A DNA stretch of 56,466 bases from Clostridia bacterium (lineage in GTDB: Bacteria > Bacillota > Clostridia > Christensenellales > CAG-1252), in contig JAGCXI010000035.1 in the NCBI GenBank assembly GCA_017961365.1, positions 1-56,466 on the forward strand, read 5' to 3'. The notes under the pieces were generated by a model. It was not told where the DNA came from, searched no databases, and was given only the letters and a program-made list of their open reading frames with translations. Below are positions 15,185-24,429 of the stretch, one piece after another; within the stretch, counting starts at the first letter, position 1; each line of letters starts with the position of its first letter. The translations under genes were made by a program, and so were the position numbers.

Positions 15185-16495
15185 TCAATTGATAAATTCT
15201 TCGTAGATCGCGTTGATCGCTCTCTCGTAATCGTCCCCTTTCACGGCGACGATGATATTCAGTTCGCTGGAGCCTTGGTCGATCATCTTGATATTCACGC
15301 CAACGCGGGAAAGCGCGGTGAAAAGTCTAGACGCCGTGCCGGGCTTGTACGCCATGCCGTGTCCCACCGTGGCGATCAAAGCGAGATCACTCTGCACCTC
15401 CAAGCGATCGGGGCTGACCGCTTCACGGATGCCGCCGATGAGCTCTTGCATTTTGCCGCCGATCTCGCTGTCCGCGAGGATCAAGGTCATCGTGTCGATG
15501 CCGCTCGGAAGATGCTCGAAACTGATATTCAGATTCTCCAAAACGGAGAGGAGACGGCGGGTGAAGCCGATCTCGTTATTCATCATGGACTTCTCGATGA
15601 GGATGCTGACGAAACCTTTCTTGCCCGCGATGCCCGTGATGAGGCGATCATGCTGCAAGACGCCGGGGAGGATCATCGTGCCGGGATCCTCGGGGTCGAA
15701 AGTATTCTTGATATTGATGGGGATATTCGCCTTGCGCACAGGGAAAATGCTCTCCGGATGCAAGACGTTCGCGCCCATATACGAGAGCTCGCGCAGCTCG
15801 CGATAAGAAAGCTCGGGGATCTTGCGCGGATGATCCACGATGCGCGGATCTGCCGTCAGGAAGCCATTCACGTCCGTCCAATTCTCATAAAGATCCGCTT
15901 TCACGGCGCGCGCCACGATGGCGCCCGTCACGTCGCTGCCGCCTCTGGAGAAGGTGCGGATCTGACCGACGGAAGTGCTCCCATAAAAGCCGGGCATGAC
16001 GACATACTCTTTCTTGAGAAGAATGCGACGCGCAACGTCATTCGTGTACTCCGCATTAAAGACGCCGTTATCCGAAAAGCGGATCACCTCTTTTGCATCC
16101 ACGAAATCATAGTCGAGATAAGCCGCGAGAAGCATCGCGGAGAGGCGCTCTCCTTGCGCCGCGGCATAATCCGCGATGGGAGAAGCGACGATCCCCTCTT
16201 CGATCTCCTTAAAGATCGCTTCGAGATCCACTTTGTCCGTGACGCCGAGGCCTGCGGCGATCTCGACAAAACGCTCTTTGATGGGCGCGAGGAGCGAAGA
16301 GAGCTTCCCTCCCTTCTTACTCTCCGCATAAGCGGTCAATAAGCTGTCCGTGATCTTGATGTCCTTCGCGTGTCTCTTTCCGGGGGCGGAGACGACGACA
16401 TACTTCCTCTCACTGTCCGCGCGGATGATATCCGCCACTCTTTTGATCGTGTCACTCGACGCCATACTGCTGCCGCCGAACTTGCAAACTTTCAT
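15185..16495 (-). CDS. lysC: aspartate kinase
   Basis: Aspartokinase makes aspartyl phosphate, the first step toward lysine, threonine and methionine. The 436-residue protein begins with the nucleotide-binding VCKFGGSSMASSDTI and contains the conserved TFSRGGSDVTGAI. It ends in a pair of ACT domains (from about residue 290) that normally bind the feedback inhibitor. The single-chain length without a homoserine dehydrogenase part fits a monofunctional class III-like enzyme. It is 24 bases downstream of DUF1015. No lysine riboswitch is visible, and none would be expected because the gene is internal to the cdaA operon. Confidence 0.94.
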   Translation of the reverse strand: MKVCKFGGSSMASSDTIKRVADIIRADSERKYVVVSAPGKRHAKDIKITDSLLTAYAESKKGGKLSSLLAPIKERFVEIAAGLGVTDKVDLEAIFKEIEEGIVASPIADYAAAQGERLSAMLLAAYLDYDFVDAKEVIRFSDNGVFNAEYTNDVARRILLKKEYVVMPGFYGSTSVGQIRTFSRGGSDVTGAIVARAVKADLYENWTDVNGFLTADPRIVDHPRKIPELSYRELRELSYMGANVLHPESIFPVRKANIPINIKNTFDPEDPGTMILPGVLQHDRLITGIAGKKGFVSILIEKSMMNNEIGFTRRLLSVLENLNISFEHLPSGIDTMTLILADSEIGGKMQELIGGIREAVSPDRLEVQSDLALIATVGHGMAYKPGTASRLFTALSRVGVNIKMIDQGSSELNIIVAVKGDDYERAINAIYEEFIN

Positions 16496-16519
16496 ATTTT
16501 TCTCCTTATATTCGGTATT

Positions 16520-17746
16520 TTATCGTATCCTTCTGCATTCGAGATAATATCTCTTTTCTTCCGCCTCACCCATCGAGAAAGTCTTCCGCGGCAGGGAACC
16601 GTGTTTCACCACGTAAGGGAAAAGATCGCTCTTCTCCATCACGGGCATAAAGATCGCCACGCCGTCATGAGACGCCGCCACCTCCGACAGATTCGCGTCA
16701 CCGTGGATATAATCCACCGAAACGCCCTCGTGCTTTGCGATATAGTCGTCGATGAAATCCTGCACGGCTTTCACCGCTTCCGCCGCCACTTTCGGGACAT
16801 CTACGCCATACATCTCATCGCGATACAGGACGGTGACGTGTCCTTCGCCCGAAAGCGAGCGTTGCATCTCCTCGATGAAAGGAAGACCCGCTCCGAAGAT
16901 GACGCGATGGATCGCCTCAAAGAGGAGGTCATCCTCATAAAGATTCACGATCTCGACGAGGACGTAACGCGCGGGATGATCGCGGCGCTCTTCCTCCGAG
17001 AGCGAAGGCTTGATCTCCTCCCAAAGGAGCTTCGCCGTCGCCACGGAATGATTTCCGTCTCCCACGGCGAAGAGAAAGGGCTTCTCAATGCCGTAACGGC
17101 TCTTCATCCGCGCGGGATCGGCAAGGGCGAGCACGGCGGAACGCACCTTTTCGGCGTCCTTCACGCGATAGCCTTTGATATGCCCGCCGGACATATTGAG
17201 GTCTGTATCATATAAAAGATCTTCCTCCGTCACGGAGGCGAGAACGGGCTCGATCACGGAGCGCTCTTCATCGTCGATGAGAAGCAGCACGTGGGGAAGC
17301 TCCAAGGGGGCGCCGCGGCGGATCTTCAGACGCACGGGAAGGCGCTCTTTCACCGTGGCTTCGGTGGCGCGAATGGGCAGTCCGCCCGTCATAAAATCAT
17401 AAGAATCGAGATCGACGGCGGCGATGAGCCCCACGCGGCGATGCCCGTAGGACGTGACCCTATCCGTCAGAATGAAATCATTCACCTCGCGGAAGATCCC
17501 CTTTCGAAGATAATCCGTCATATGTAAATTGATGGAGCGAATGCGCTCTTCCATATCCCCCCTTTCGAGATAATACTCGGGGAAAATGATATGCAAAGCA
17601 CTGACCTCTCCGCAATGATCGCGAAGCTTCTGCCAATACTCGCCTTGCGACGTAAACTGATCGCAAGCGATGACCGCCCATTTCTCCAGATCCACATCCT
17701 CTTTCGGCAAAAGCACCCGAGGAACGCGGATGATATCTTCCGTCAT
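16520..17746 (-). CDS. DUF1015 family protein
   Basis: This 408-residue cytosolic protein matches the DUF1015 family (start IIRVPRVLLPKEDVDLEKWA, then ACDQFTSQGEYWQKL; a conserved FAVGDGNHSVATAK). Its function is not established. GDGNHS(V/L)ATAK looks like an enzyme active-site segment, and the family is often found near amino-acid or serine metabolism genes. The start at 17746 overlaps the cdaA stop as ATGA; a longer frame reaching into cdaA is open but would be read in the wrong frame of that gene. The tight overlap with cdaA suggests that the two are made in equal amounts. Confidence 0.85.
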   Translation of the reverse strand: MTEDIIRVPRVLLPKEDVDLEKWAVIACDQFTSQGEYWQKLRDHCGEVSALHIIFPEYYLERGDMEERIRSINLHMTDYLRKGIFREVNDFILTDRVTSYGHRRVGLIAAVDLDSYDFMTGGLPIRATEATVKERLPVRLKIRRGAPLELPHVLLLIDDEERSVIEPVLASVTEEDLLYDTDLNMSGGHIKGYRVKDAEKVRSAVLALADPARMKSRYGIEKPFLFAVGDGNHSVATAKLLWEEIKPSLSEEERRDHPARYVLVEIVNLYEDDLLFEAIHRVIFGAGLPFIEEMQRSLSGEGHVTVLYRDEMYGVDVPKVAAEAVKAVQDFIDDYIAKHEGVSVDYIHGDANLSEVAASHDGVAIFMPVMEKSDLFPYVVKHGSLPRKTFSMGEAEEKRYYLECRRIR

Positions 17747-18597
17747 TTTCTGCCTCCTCTCCCGTAACTGCGCGTATTTCTTCTGCTGATATCCGTAATG
17801 CCGAAAGCATCGTCCAAGGCGTCCATAAGCTTCTCGCCCGTGATATAGCGCTTGATCTCTCCGTTTCTGACAAGACTGATGATCCCCGTCTCTTCGCTGA
17901 CGACGATGGTCAAGACGTCGCTTTCCTCCGTGATGCCGATGGCGGCGCGATGGCGCGTGCCGAGATCCTTGCTGATCGCGGGATTCTGCGAAAGCGGCAG
18001 GAAGCAACCCGCCGCGAGAACGACGTTATTCTTGATGATGACGGCGCCGTCATGGAGCGGCGCATGGGGATTAAAGATGCTCTCCAAAAGCGGCGCGGAA
18101 AGGGCGCTGTTCAGACGAATGCCCGTATCGAGCATATTGGAGGAGATGATGGTCGGACAGACGACGATCAAGGCGCCGATATTATTCTTCGCGAGATTCT
18201 GACAAGCTTTCACGATCTCGCCCGAGGCATAGCGAAGGTCATCTTCGTCTCTGGAATTATGAAGCTTTGCATAGACGTTTTCTTCATTCTGTCCGCCGAC
18301 TTTGGCAAAAAGCAGCTTGAGATCGGACTGATACACCACCGCGCTCGCCACGATAAAAATGACGGCGAGGAAGCGCATGATCTCACGCGTAAAGTAAAGG
18401 GCTTTTAAATCAAAGAGCGCCGTGCAGACGTCCATTCCCACGAAAAGAAGGGTGTACAAGATAAAGAAAAGACCCATCTTATAATTCTTTTTGCGGAAGA
18501 AGAACGCCGCGATCGCGATGATAAAACAAAGCAAGATCACCGCATCCACGATGGAGACCCAGCCGATATTCTTAAAATAATTCGTCAGCAATTCCAT
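17743..18597 (-). CDS. cdaA: membrane-bound diadenylate cyclase CdaA
   Basis: CdaA makes the second messenger cyclic di-AMP from two ATP, controlling potassium, osmolyte and cell-wall balance. The 284-residue protein has three N-terminal membrane helices (about residues 15-35, 42-62, 72-92), then a DAC domain with the active-site DGA (in HDGAVII) and RHR (in GTRHRAAIGI), so it should be active. The usual partners cdaR and glmM are not next to it; DUF1015, lysC and a ROK kinase follow instead. The ATG has GAGGTG about five bases upstream, and TATTAT/TATACT-type -10 sequences lie in the 72-base gap before it. Confidence 0.96.
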   Translation of the reverse strand: MELLTNYFKNIGWVSIVDAVILLCFIIAIAAFFFRKKNYKMGLFFILYTLLFVGMDVCTALFDLKALYFTREIMRFLAVIFIVASAVVYQSDLKLLFAKVGGQNEENVYAKLHNSRDEDDLRYASGEIVKACQNLAKNNIGALIVVCPTIISSNMLDTGIRLNSALSAPLLESIFNPHAPLHDGAVIIKNNVVLAAGCFLPLSQNPAISKDLGTRHRAAIGITEESDVLTIVVSEETGIISLVRNGEIKRYITGEKLMDALDDAFGITDISRRNTRSYGRGGRK

Positions 18598-18669
18598 ACA
18601 CGCACCTCAATATTGCTAAGCTATATCAAGTATAATATACCCCGCGCAAAAAATAAAGCAAAATCCACG

Positions 18670-19920
18670 CTAAAAACGGAAGACGTCGTCCTCATCATCC
18701 GCCTTTGGCGGATCCTGCTTTTTCTCTCCTTCGAACTCCTCGAAAGGACTGTCCTCATCGGGGGCATCCTCCTCCGGCGCGCGGAAAGCGTCTTCCCATA
18801 CGCGCTCTCTTCTGTCCTTCCCTTGCCTGACGATCAAGAGCACGAAAAGCAGAATGACGACCGCCGCCCCGATGAACAAAATGAGATAATACGCAAGCGG
18901 GCTTTGAAGATCCGCGCCGGAGACTTCTTTCTCCGCTTTTTCGAGCGCTGCGGAAAGTCCCTCCCCCGTCACGCCTTTAATGATGACATTCGAGACGGCG
19001 AGAAGCCTCTTCTCCGTCTCCGCTTTGCCGCCGTTTCGCCTGTCGATGGTCTCAAAGGTGTCCTCGCTCGTGCCGACGACGTCTCCCTTCCCTTCATAGC
19101 GATAGACTCCCGTCTTATACGTCCAGGCGCCGCCTACGAAAGAAGCGCAAGGAATATCCTCCGCGAGGAAAGCATGATTTGCGCCGAGGATGCCGAGATG
19201 GGCTTGGAGATAAGTGCCGTCCGAGAAAGTATAGGTGACCGCGCGCTTATAGGCAGGGGGATCGAGGATATCCGCTTTCGCCTCCTCGATGACGCCCTTG
19301 AAATACGTCGCGTGAGCGCGTTTCACATCGTCGCAATAGAGATAATCATAACTGCCCGCGGCGACGCCGTCGAGATTGATATACAAAGCGAGGGTGTCGA
19401 GATCCACGCCGCATTTTTCCACGTTGAAATCGGAGAGCGCCACCCCGCCCCAGAAAGCGATCACGATGTCATAATCACAAGAGAGCGTCGAGAGCGCCGC
19501 GGCGACATACTGCAAAACGCCGACCGAAAGCGCCGCTTCCGCGCCTTCGCCCACGCCATCGCCGCCCGAGGGCTCGAAACAGCCGTAATACGTCCCGATG
19601 AGGACTGTCTTTCCTTTCCCATTGTCCTTAAAGCCGAGGACGTGATTATAATGACAAGTGATCTTGGCGGAAGTATTCGTCGACTCGATCTGATGGACGA
19701 AAGTCGGCGTCTCCACGCGATATCCGAGGGCTTCCAAGAAAGAGACCAGCACGGCGGAAGAGGCTTGTTCCAGATCTCCGCTCAGCGTGCGCGTGGGATA
19801 TAAAGAGGCGAACGCCGCGGCGTATTCATAAGGCAAAGCTTCCGCGGAAGAGACGCCGACGGGCGCCACCGCGAAGAAAAGCACGCTTACGATCAAAAGA
19901 ATAAGCAGAAATCTTTTCAT
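18670..19920 (-). CDS. membrane-anchored M28-peptidase-like protein with lost metal site
   Basis: The 416-residue protein has a signal peptide (MKRFLLILLIVSVLFFAVAP), an aminopeptidase-like extracellular domain, one membrane helix near residue 350 and a highly acidic cytoplasmic tail. The fold resembles M28 zinc aminopeptidases (VLIGTYYG, later LYINLDGVAAG). The expected HxD is Y111/G113, and the GEE motif is replaced by GGVALSD, so zinc binding and catalysis are probably lost. It may be a binding or scaffold protein. It overlaps the upstream membrane-protein gene by 4 bases and ends the long ppa-to-M28 run. Confidence 0.75.
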   Translation of the reverse strand: MKRFLLILLIVSVLFFAVAPVGVSSAEALPYEYAAAFASLYPTRTLSGDLEQASSAVLVSFLEALGYRVETPTFVHQIESTNTSAKITCHYNHVLGFKDNGKGKTVLIGTYYGCFEPSGGDGVGEGAEAALSVGVLQYVAAALSTLSCDYDIVIAFWGGVALSDFNVEKCGVDLDTLALYINLDGVAAGSYDYLYCDDVKRAHATYFKGVIEEAKADILDPPAYKRAVTYTFSDGTYLQAHLGILGANHAFLAEDIPCASFVGGAWTYKTGVYRYEGKGDVVGTSEDTFETIDRRNGGKAETEKRLLAVSNVIIKGVTGEGLSAALEKAEKEVSGADLQSPLAYYLILFIGAAVVILLFVLLIVRQGKDRRERVWEDAFRAPEEDAPDEDSPFEEFEGEKKQDPPKADDEDDVFRF

Positions 19921-20471
19921 AGCGCCACCTCCAAAACCGCGAGCAAGATCGTGACGCCCATCAGCGCGAAAGGCACGACGGAAAGCGCTGTCGCAAGCGC
20001 CTTTCTGTCATAATCATGCGCGAAACGATCCACAAAATACTTCGATCCGATAAAATAAAACACCCAAACGACAAGCGTCTTGATGACGCCGAGGACGGAA
20101 GAAAGGGCGGGAATGAAAAGCTCGGGCAAACCGATGAGCCCGCAGAGCATAAGGCAGAGGAAGGAAAAAGAGAGGACGATCCCCGAATACTCCCCATAGC
20201 GCAGAGGGAAGGGATAAAGCATGCCGCTGCGCCGCGTGAAGATCACGCCCACGATGCGATACGAAAGATAGACCAATACCTTCGCGAGAAAAGCGGAGAA
20301 GAGCACCATCACCACGGACATCGTAATGAGGAAAGTCGTGTGATTCATCCCCATCGTCTCGGCCGCCATGCTCGCGATCGAGAACGTATACGCTACCTTG
20401 GAGAACCAATACGCCGCACCCGTCAAAAAGAGGAGCAGATAAGGATTCGCTTTTTTTAAAACACCGATCAT
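19917..20471 (-). CDS. multi-pass membrane protein of unknown function
   Basis: The 184-residue protein has about five hydrophobic segments and little else. The long loop-poor helices and the YRIVGVIFTRRSGMLYPF segment recall Yip1/YIF1-type membrane proteins, but I cannot support a family firmly. It overlaps holA by 4 bases upstream and the M28-like gene by 4 bases downstream. It and the degenerate peptidase are therefore probably made together and may work together at the membrane. Confidence 0.7.
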   Translation of the reverse strand: MIGVLKKANPYLLLFLTGAAYWFSKVAYTFSIASMAAETMGMNHTTFLITMSVVMVLFSAFLAKVLVYLSYRIVGVIFTRRSGMLYPFPLRYGEYSGIVLSFSFLCLMLCGLIGLPELFIPALSSVLGVIKTLVVWVFYFIGSKYFVDRFAHDYDRKALATALSVVPFALMGVTILLAVLEVAL

Positions 20472-21403
20472 TTTTTCCTCGCTTCGATGGCTTCCGCGAT
20501 CGCGAGATCCATCGCGTTTTCCACGCTTATATTTCCCGTCTTGAAGGCTTCTTCGAGCGCATATAATTTCATCAGCACGGAAAGAAGCTGTCTTTGGCTA
20601 TATTGCGCCGCCGCCTTCTTCGCCTTCTGTAAAGGATAAACCGAGACGCCGAGCGAAGCAGCCAATTCCGCGTCCGGCATGGAGGGCGAAAGCTTCGCGT
20701 CAAGCATCAAACGGACTTGATCCGTAAGGCGGGTGAAGAAAGGCGAATATTCATAAGCATTCCGCGCCAAGGAGGAAAGGACTTCATAGGCGCCTTTATA
20801 GCTCCCGCGGGCGATGGCATCCGTGAAATCGAAGACGCGATAGGAATAAGAGGGCTCGACATAGCGATCCACCATGGCGTCGTCGATCATTCCCAGCGGG
20901 ACGAGCTTAATGAGCTCATTCTTGATACGCGTCATATTCTGCTCGGCGTATTGCACGAGTTTCTTCGCGGCGGAAGGCGCGATGCTGCCTCCCATCTCTT
21001 CCGCGAGACGGGCGACATAGGGCGTGAGCTCACTTTCCGTCAAGACGCCGAAAGAATATTTCTTCGCGCCGGGGACATTCCCCTCGCAGTTATACAGCAC
21101 GAGGACGCCCGTGGGAGAGGGCTCCTCGAGATATTTCACGATCTCTTTGATCTCCGCTTCTTTGAGCTTTCGGTCGCGAATGACCGCGACTTTCCTCTCG
21201 GAGAGCATCGGGAAATTCTGCACCCCCCAGATCGCTTCGTCGACGGGCTGCTCCGAAGAGAGGACGGTCGTATCGAGATCGGAAGAGAGCGCAAGGAGAT
21301 CCTTATACGCCAGCTCCGACCAATATTTATCCTCGCCTTCGATCTGATAAAGCGGAGCGATCTCCCCTCTCGCGATCTGCGCTTTGAATTCGTAATACAG
21401 CAT
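20468..21403 (-). CDS. holA: DNA polymerase III subunit delta
   Basis: The delta subunit of the clamp loader opens the beta sliding clamp. The 311-residue protein shows the HolA pattern: an N-terminal AAA+-like region (LYQIEGEDKYW, no Walker A), a middle part with KYLEEPSPTGVLVLY, and a helical C-terminal collar domain with QVRLMLDAK and ISVENAMDLAI. The start codon follows the DUF1667 stop directly (TAGATG), with GGGGAG nine bases upstream. It sits in an operon with glycerol-phosphate-type oxidoreductases rather than its frequent neighbours comEC or rpsT. Confidence 0.92.
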   Translation of the reverse strand: MLYYEFKAQIARGEIAPLYQIEGEDKYWSELAYKDLLALSSDLDTTVLSSEQPVDEAIWGVQNFPMLSERKVAVIRDRKLKEAEIKEIVKYLEEPSPTGVLVLYNCEGNVPGAKKYSFGVLTESELTPYVARLAEEMGGSIAPSAAKKLVQYAEQNMTRIKNELIKLVPLGMIDDAMVDRYVEPSYSYRVFDFTDAIARGSYKGAYEVLSSLARNAYEYSPFFTRLTDQVRLMLDAKLSPSMPDAELAASLGVSVYPLQKAKKAAAQYSQRQLLSVLMKLYALEEAFKTGNISVENAMDLAIAEAIEARKK

Positions 21404-21760
21404 CTATGCTTTCTCCCCGAAAATAAGATCCGCCGTGGCGATGAGATCCACCCCACTCCCCGCAACGTCTTTTACGACGACTTCGCCCGCTTTGTAGGAA
21501 CGATCCAAAAGCACCTTCGCCGCCGCCTGCAAGACCGCGGATACCTGCGCTTTGCGGAAAGGCTCGGAGGTCTTCACGCTGAGCACGCCGCCCCCTTTCA
21601 CCTTGAGGAGCGTCGTGACCATGCGTTTGGGATCGACGTATTCATTGACGCCGTATTTCTCGCCCCGCGGACAGGTATTTCCCCTGACCTTCACGACGCC
21701 GTCTTGCTCTTCTATCGTAAGCGCGCACCCCATTGGGCACATAATGCAAGTGGTCTCCAT
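21404..21760 (-). CDS. DUF1667 family protein
   Basis: The 118-residue protein starts METTCIMCPMGCALTIEE and contains a later cysteine in GNTCPRGEKYG, a CxxCxxxC...C set that could hold an iron-sulfur cluster or metal. DUF1667 genes regularly follow a GlpA-like and a second FAD oxidoreductase gene, as here, so it is probably a small redox partner or assembly subunit of an anaerobic glycerol-3-phosphate dehydrogenase complex. Two ATG codons are adjacent; the second (21760) has GGAGG at normal spacing and touches the upstream stop as TGATG, so I use it. Confidence 0.88.
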   Translation of the reverse strand: METTCIMCPMGCALTIEEQDGVVKVRGNTCPRGEKYGVNEYVDPKRMVTTLLKVKGGGVLSVKTSEPFRKAQVSAVLQAAAKVLLDRSYKAGEVVVKDVAGSGVDLIATADLIFGEKA

Positions 21761-22995
21761 CATTCCTCCAATGCGACGGAGATATCGCCTTTGATAAGCG
21801 ATTTCTCGATCTCGATCTGTTGCATCTCGCCCGGGGCGAGCACCATCGTCTTCTTCCTTTTCAAAAGTTCGTCGCCGGAGCGCACGACGACGCTCTTCCC
21901 GCGGTACACTTTATTCACGCGGAAATAAAGCCGCACCTTGCCTTCGCCCTTATGGACTCTCTGCGGCAAGACGTAGCGAACGCCTTCCCCCGCCGCTACG
22001 GAGACGCACTCTCCCTGCGAGAGCTTGCCCGCGGCATATTGCGCCGCCGACTTTCCCGCAATGAAGGCTTCCTCGCTGACATTGTCCACGAGATCATGCA
22101 CGTGGAGCACATTGCCCGCGGAGAATATCCCCGAAACGGAAGTCTGCCGATATTCATCCACGACGGCGCCCGCCGTCACCGGACTCATCTCGACGTCCAT
22201 CCCCGTGAGAAGGTCATTCTCGGGAATCAGCCCGACGGAAAGGAGGAGGGTGTCACAAGGAACGTATTCTTCCTTTTCGAGGATCGGCTGCAATTTCTCG
22301 TCCACGGGAGCGATATACACGCCCGTAAGGCGTTCCTTCCCCGTGACCCGCGTCACCGTAGTGGAATAACGAAGCGGGATGTCGTAATCCTGCAAACACT
22401 GCACGATATTTCTTTTCAAACCGCTACTGAACGGCATAATCTCCATCACGAGCTTCACCTTCGCGCCTTCGCTCGTCATGCGGCGCGCCATAATGAGCCC
22501 GATATCGCCGCTGCCGAGGATCACCGCTTCTTTCCCGACGAGGAATCCTCCGACATTGGAGAGACGCTGCGCCATACCCGCCGTATAGATGCCTGCGGGG
22601 CGCGTGCCCATAAGCCCGATCGCGCCTGCGCTACGCTCGCGACAGCCCATCGCAAGCACGATGCTGCCCGCCGAAAGCTCGATGAAACCTTGCGTGGGCG
22701 AGACCGCCGTCACGTTTCTTTCCTCCGTCAGAGAAAGCACCATCGCCTCGAGATACACCGTGACGCCGCGATCCGCGAGCACTTTTTCGCGGAAACGCGC
22801 CGCATATTCGGGACCCGTCAGCTCCTCGCCGAAATAATGAAGACCGAAGCCGTTATGGATACATTGATTCAAGATGCCGCCCAGCCTGACGTCACGCTCG
22901 AGGATCGCGACGGAAGCGCCTTCTTCCCTCGCGCCGAGCGCCGCCGCCATTCCCGCGGGACCGCCGCCTATGATGACTACGTCAAAGTGTTTCAT
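21760..22995 (-). CDS. NAD(P)/FAD-dependent oxidoreductase of the glp-type cluster
   Basis: The 411-residue flavoprotein has an N-terminal FAD loop (DVVIIGGGPAGMAAAL). A second nucleotide-binding loop follows near residue 160 (EAVILGSGDIGLIMARR), then the second FAD motif in GIFSAGNVLHVHDLVD. The GGILNQCIHNGFG segment is typical of the oxidoreductases that sit between GlpA-like and DUF1667 genes. It probably passes electrons from glycerol 3-phosphate oxidation to a carrier such as NAD, but the acceptor is not shown. It overlaps the glpA-like gene by 14 bases and DUF1667 by one base. Confidence 0.88.
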   Translation of the reverse strand: MKHFDVVIIGGGPAGMAAALGAREEGASVAILERDVRLGGILNQCIHNGFGLHYFGEELTGPEYAARFREKVLADRGVTVYLEAMVLSLTEERNVTAVSPTQGFIELSAGSIVLAMGCRERSAGAIGLMGTRPAGIYTAGMAQRLSNVGGFLVGKEAVILGSGDIGLIMARRMTSEGAKVKLVMEIMPFSSGLKRNIVQCLQDYDIPLRYSTTVTRVTGKERLTGVYIAPVDEKLQPILEKEEYVPCDTLLLSVGLIPENDLLTGMDVEMSPVTAGAVVDEYRQTSVSGIFSAGNVLHVHDLVDNVSEEAFIAGKSAAQYAAGKLSQGECVSVAAGEGVRYVLPQRVHKGEGKVRLYFRVNKVYRGKSVVVRSGDELLKRKKTMVLAPGEMQQIEIEKSLIKGDISVALEE

Positions 22996-24427
22996 ATCCG
23001 TCCTTCACCTCGTACGGCGCGATCTCGCTGCCCGCGTCGCCCTTCCTGACCGCCGTCATCGGAATGCCGAGCTCGCGCGAAAGGATCTCCATCACTCTCG
23101 GCTGACAGAACCCGCCTTGACATCTGCCCATTCCCGCGCGCACCCGTCTCTTGACGGCGTCCACCGTCTTTGCGGGGACGGGAGAATGCACGGCGCGAAC
23201 GATCTCCCCTTCCGTCACCTTCTCACAGCGGCAGACGATCCTTCCGAAAGCGGGATCTTCCTTCGCCTTCGCCGCGATCTCTTCCGCGGAAGACTCTCTG
23301 AAACGGAAAGCTTTGGGAAGCGGGATCATCTTCTCCTTCTTCTCAAGCGAAAGCTTCTTCGCCGCTTCTTCCGCCACATATTCGCCGATCGCGGGCGCGG
23401 AAGTCAGCCCGGGAGAACAGATCCCGAGAAGCATATAAAAACCGGGGACTTTCGCAGACTCTTCTATGATGAAATCACCGCCGACCGCCGTGCGCGTGCC
23501 GGCATATACGCGGATCGCCGAGCGAACGTTCACGCCCTTCATCAAGCGCGCCGCGCCTTCCCTCACAGCAAGAAGCCCTTCCGCCGTAACGGCATTGCGC
23601 TCCGCTTCTTCGTGGGGCACTTTGCGCGACGTGGGACCGAGGATCACATTCCCGTCCGCCGTCGGCGCGACAAGGATCCCTTTCCCTCTCTCATCGGGAA
23701 GCGGGAAGACGACGGTGCGCACGACGCCCGCCTCTTTATGATCGAGGATATAATAATCACCTACGGCGTGGGTCTCTTGATAAGGCTCTTCGCCGATGAG
23801 GGCATTCACCTCCGCCGCGCCCGCGCCCGCCGCATTCACGACAAAACGAGCGGCATAGACTTCTTTCTCCGTGCGCACGCTGAAAAGCGCTCCTTCTTTC
23901 GAGAGCGCGATCACTTTCTCCTCAAGGCGCACTTCCGCTCCGTTCGTCACCGCGTGATCCGCAAAAGCGATGGTGAGCTGATAAGGCGAGACGACCCCCG
24001 CCTCCGGCGCATACAGGGCGTATTCTATGTCATCCGCGATATTCGGTTCGAGAGCGCGAACCGCGTCCCTGCCGAGGATCTCCACTTTCACGCCATTCCT
24101 GACGCCGCGATCACGGAGCACTTCGAGCGCGGAAAGCCCCTCCTTCCTCGCCGCCACGAGAGAGCCGACCTTTTGATAAGGCACGTCGAGCTCCGCGGTC
24201 AGAGACGGGAACATCGCCGCTCCTTTTACATTGAAATAAGCCTTCTTCGTGCCCGACTCCGCGTCATAGCCCGCATGCACGATGCCGCTGTTTGCACGGC
24301 TGGATCCGCAAGCGACGTCGGAGGACTTCTCCAAAAGAAGCACTTTCGCTTTATAAGCGGCAAGGCTCCTCAGGACTGCCGTCCCGACGACGCCTCCGCC
24401 GATCACGATCACGTCATAAACATTCAT
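22982..24427 (-). CDS. glpA: GlpA-like FAD-dependent glycerol-3-phosphate dehydrogenase
   Basis: The 481-residue protein has an N-terminal FAD loop (DVIVIGGGVVGTAVLRSL), a DAO-type dehydrogenase core and, from about residue 400, a BFD-like [2Fe-2S] domain with CRC and later CQGGFC cysteines (VCRCEKVTEGEI ... GRCQGGFCQPRV). This is the GlpA layout, oxidising glycerol 3-phosphate to dihydroxyacetone phosphate. Other 2-hydroxyacid substrates remain possible. It starts 2 bases after the ppa stop, without a clear ribosome site, so it is likely translated by coupling. No glpK or glpF lies in the window. Confidence 0.87.
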   Translation of the reverse strand: MNVYDVIVIGGGVVGTAVLRSLAAYKAKVLLLEKSSDVACGSSRANSGIVHAGYDAESGTKKAYFNVKGAAMFPSLTAELDVPYQKVGSLVAARKEGLSALEVLRDRGVRNGVKVEILGRDAVRALEPNIADDIEYALYAPEAGVVSPYQLTIAFADHAVTNGAEVRLEEKVIALSKEGALFSVRTEKEVYAARFVVNAAGAGAAEVNALIGEEPYQETHAVGDYYILDHKEAGVVRTVVFPLPDERGKGILVAPTADGNVILGPTSRKVPHEEAERNAVTAEGLLAVREGAARLMKGVNVRSAIRVYAGTRTAVGGDFIIEESAKVPGFYMLLGICSPGLTSAPAIGEYVAEEAAKKLSLEKKEKMIPLPKAFRFRESSAEEIAAKAKEDPAFGRIVCRCEKVTEGEIVRAVHSPVPAKTVDAVKRRVRAGMGRCQGGFCQPRVMEILSRELGIPMTAVRKGDAGSEIAPYEVKDGYETL

Positions 24428-24429
24428 AA

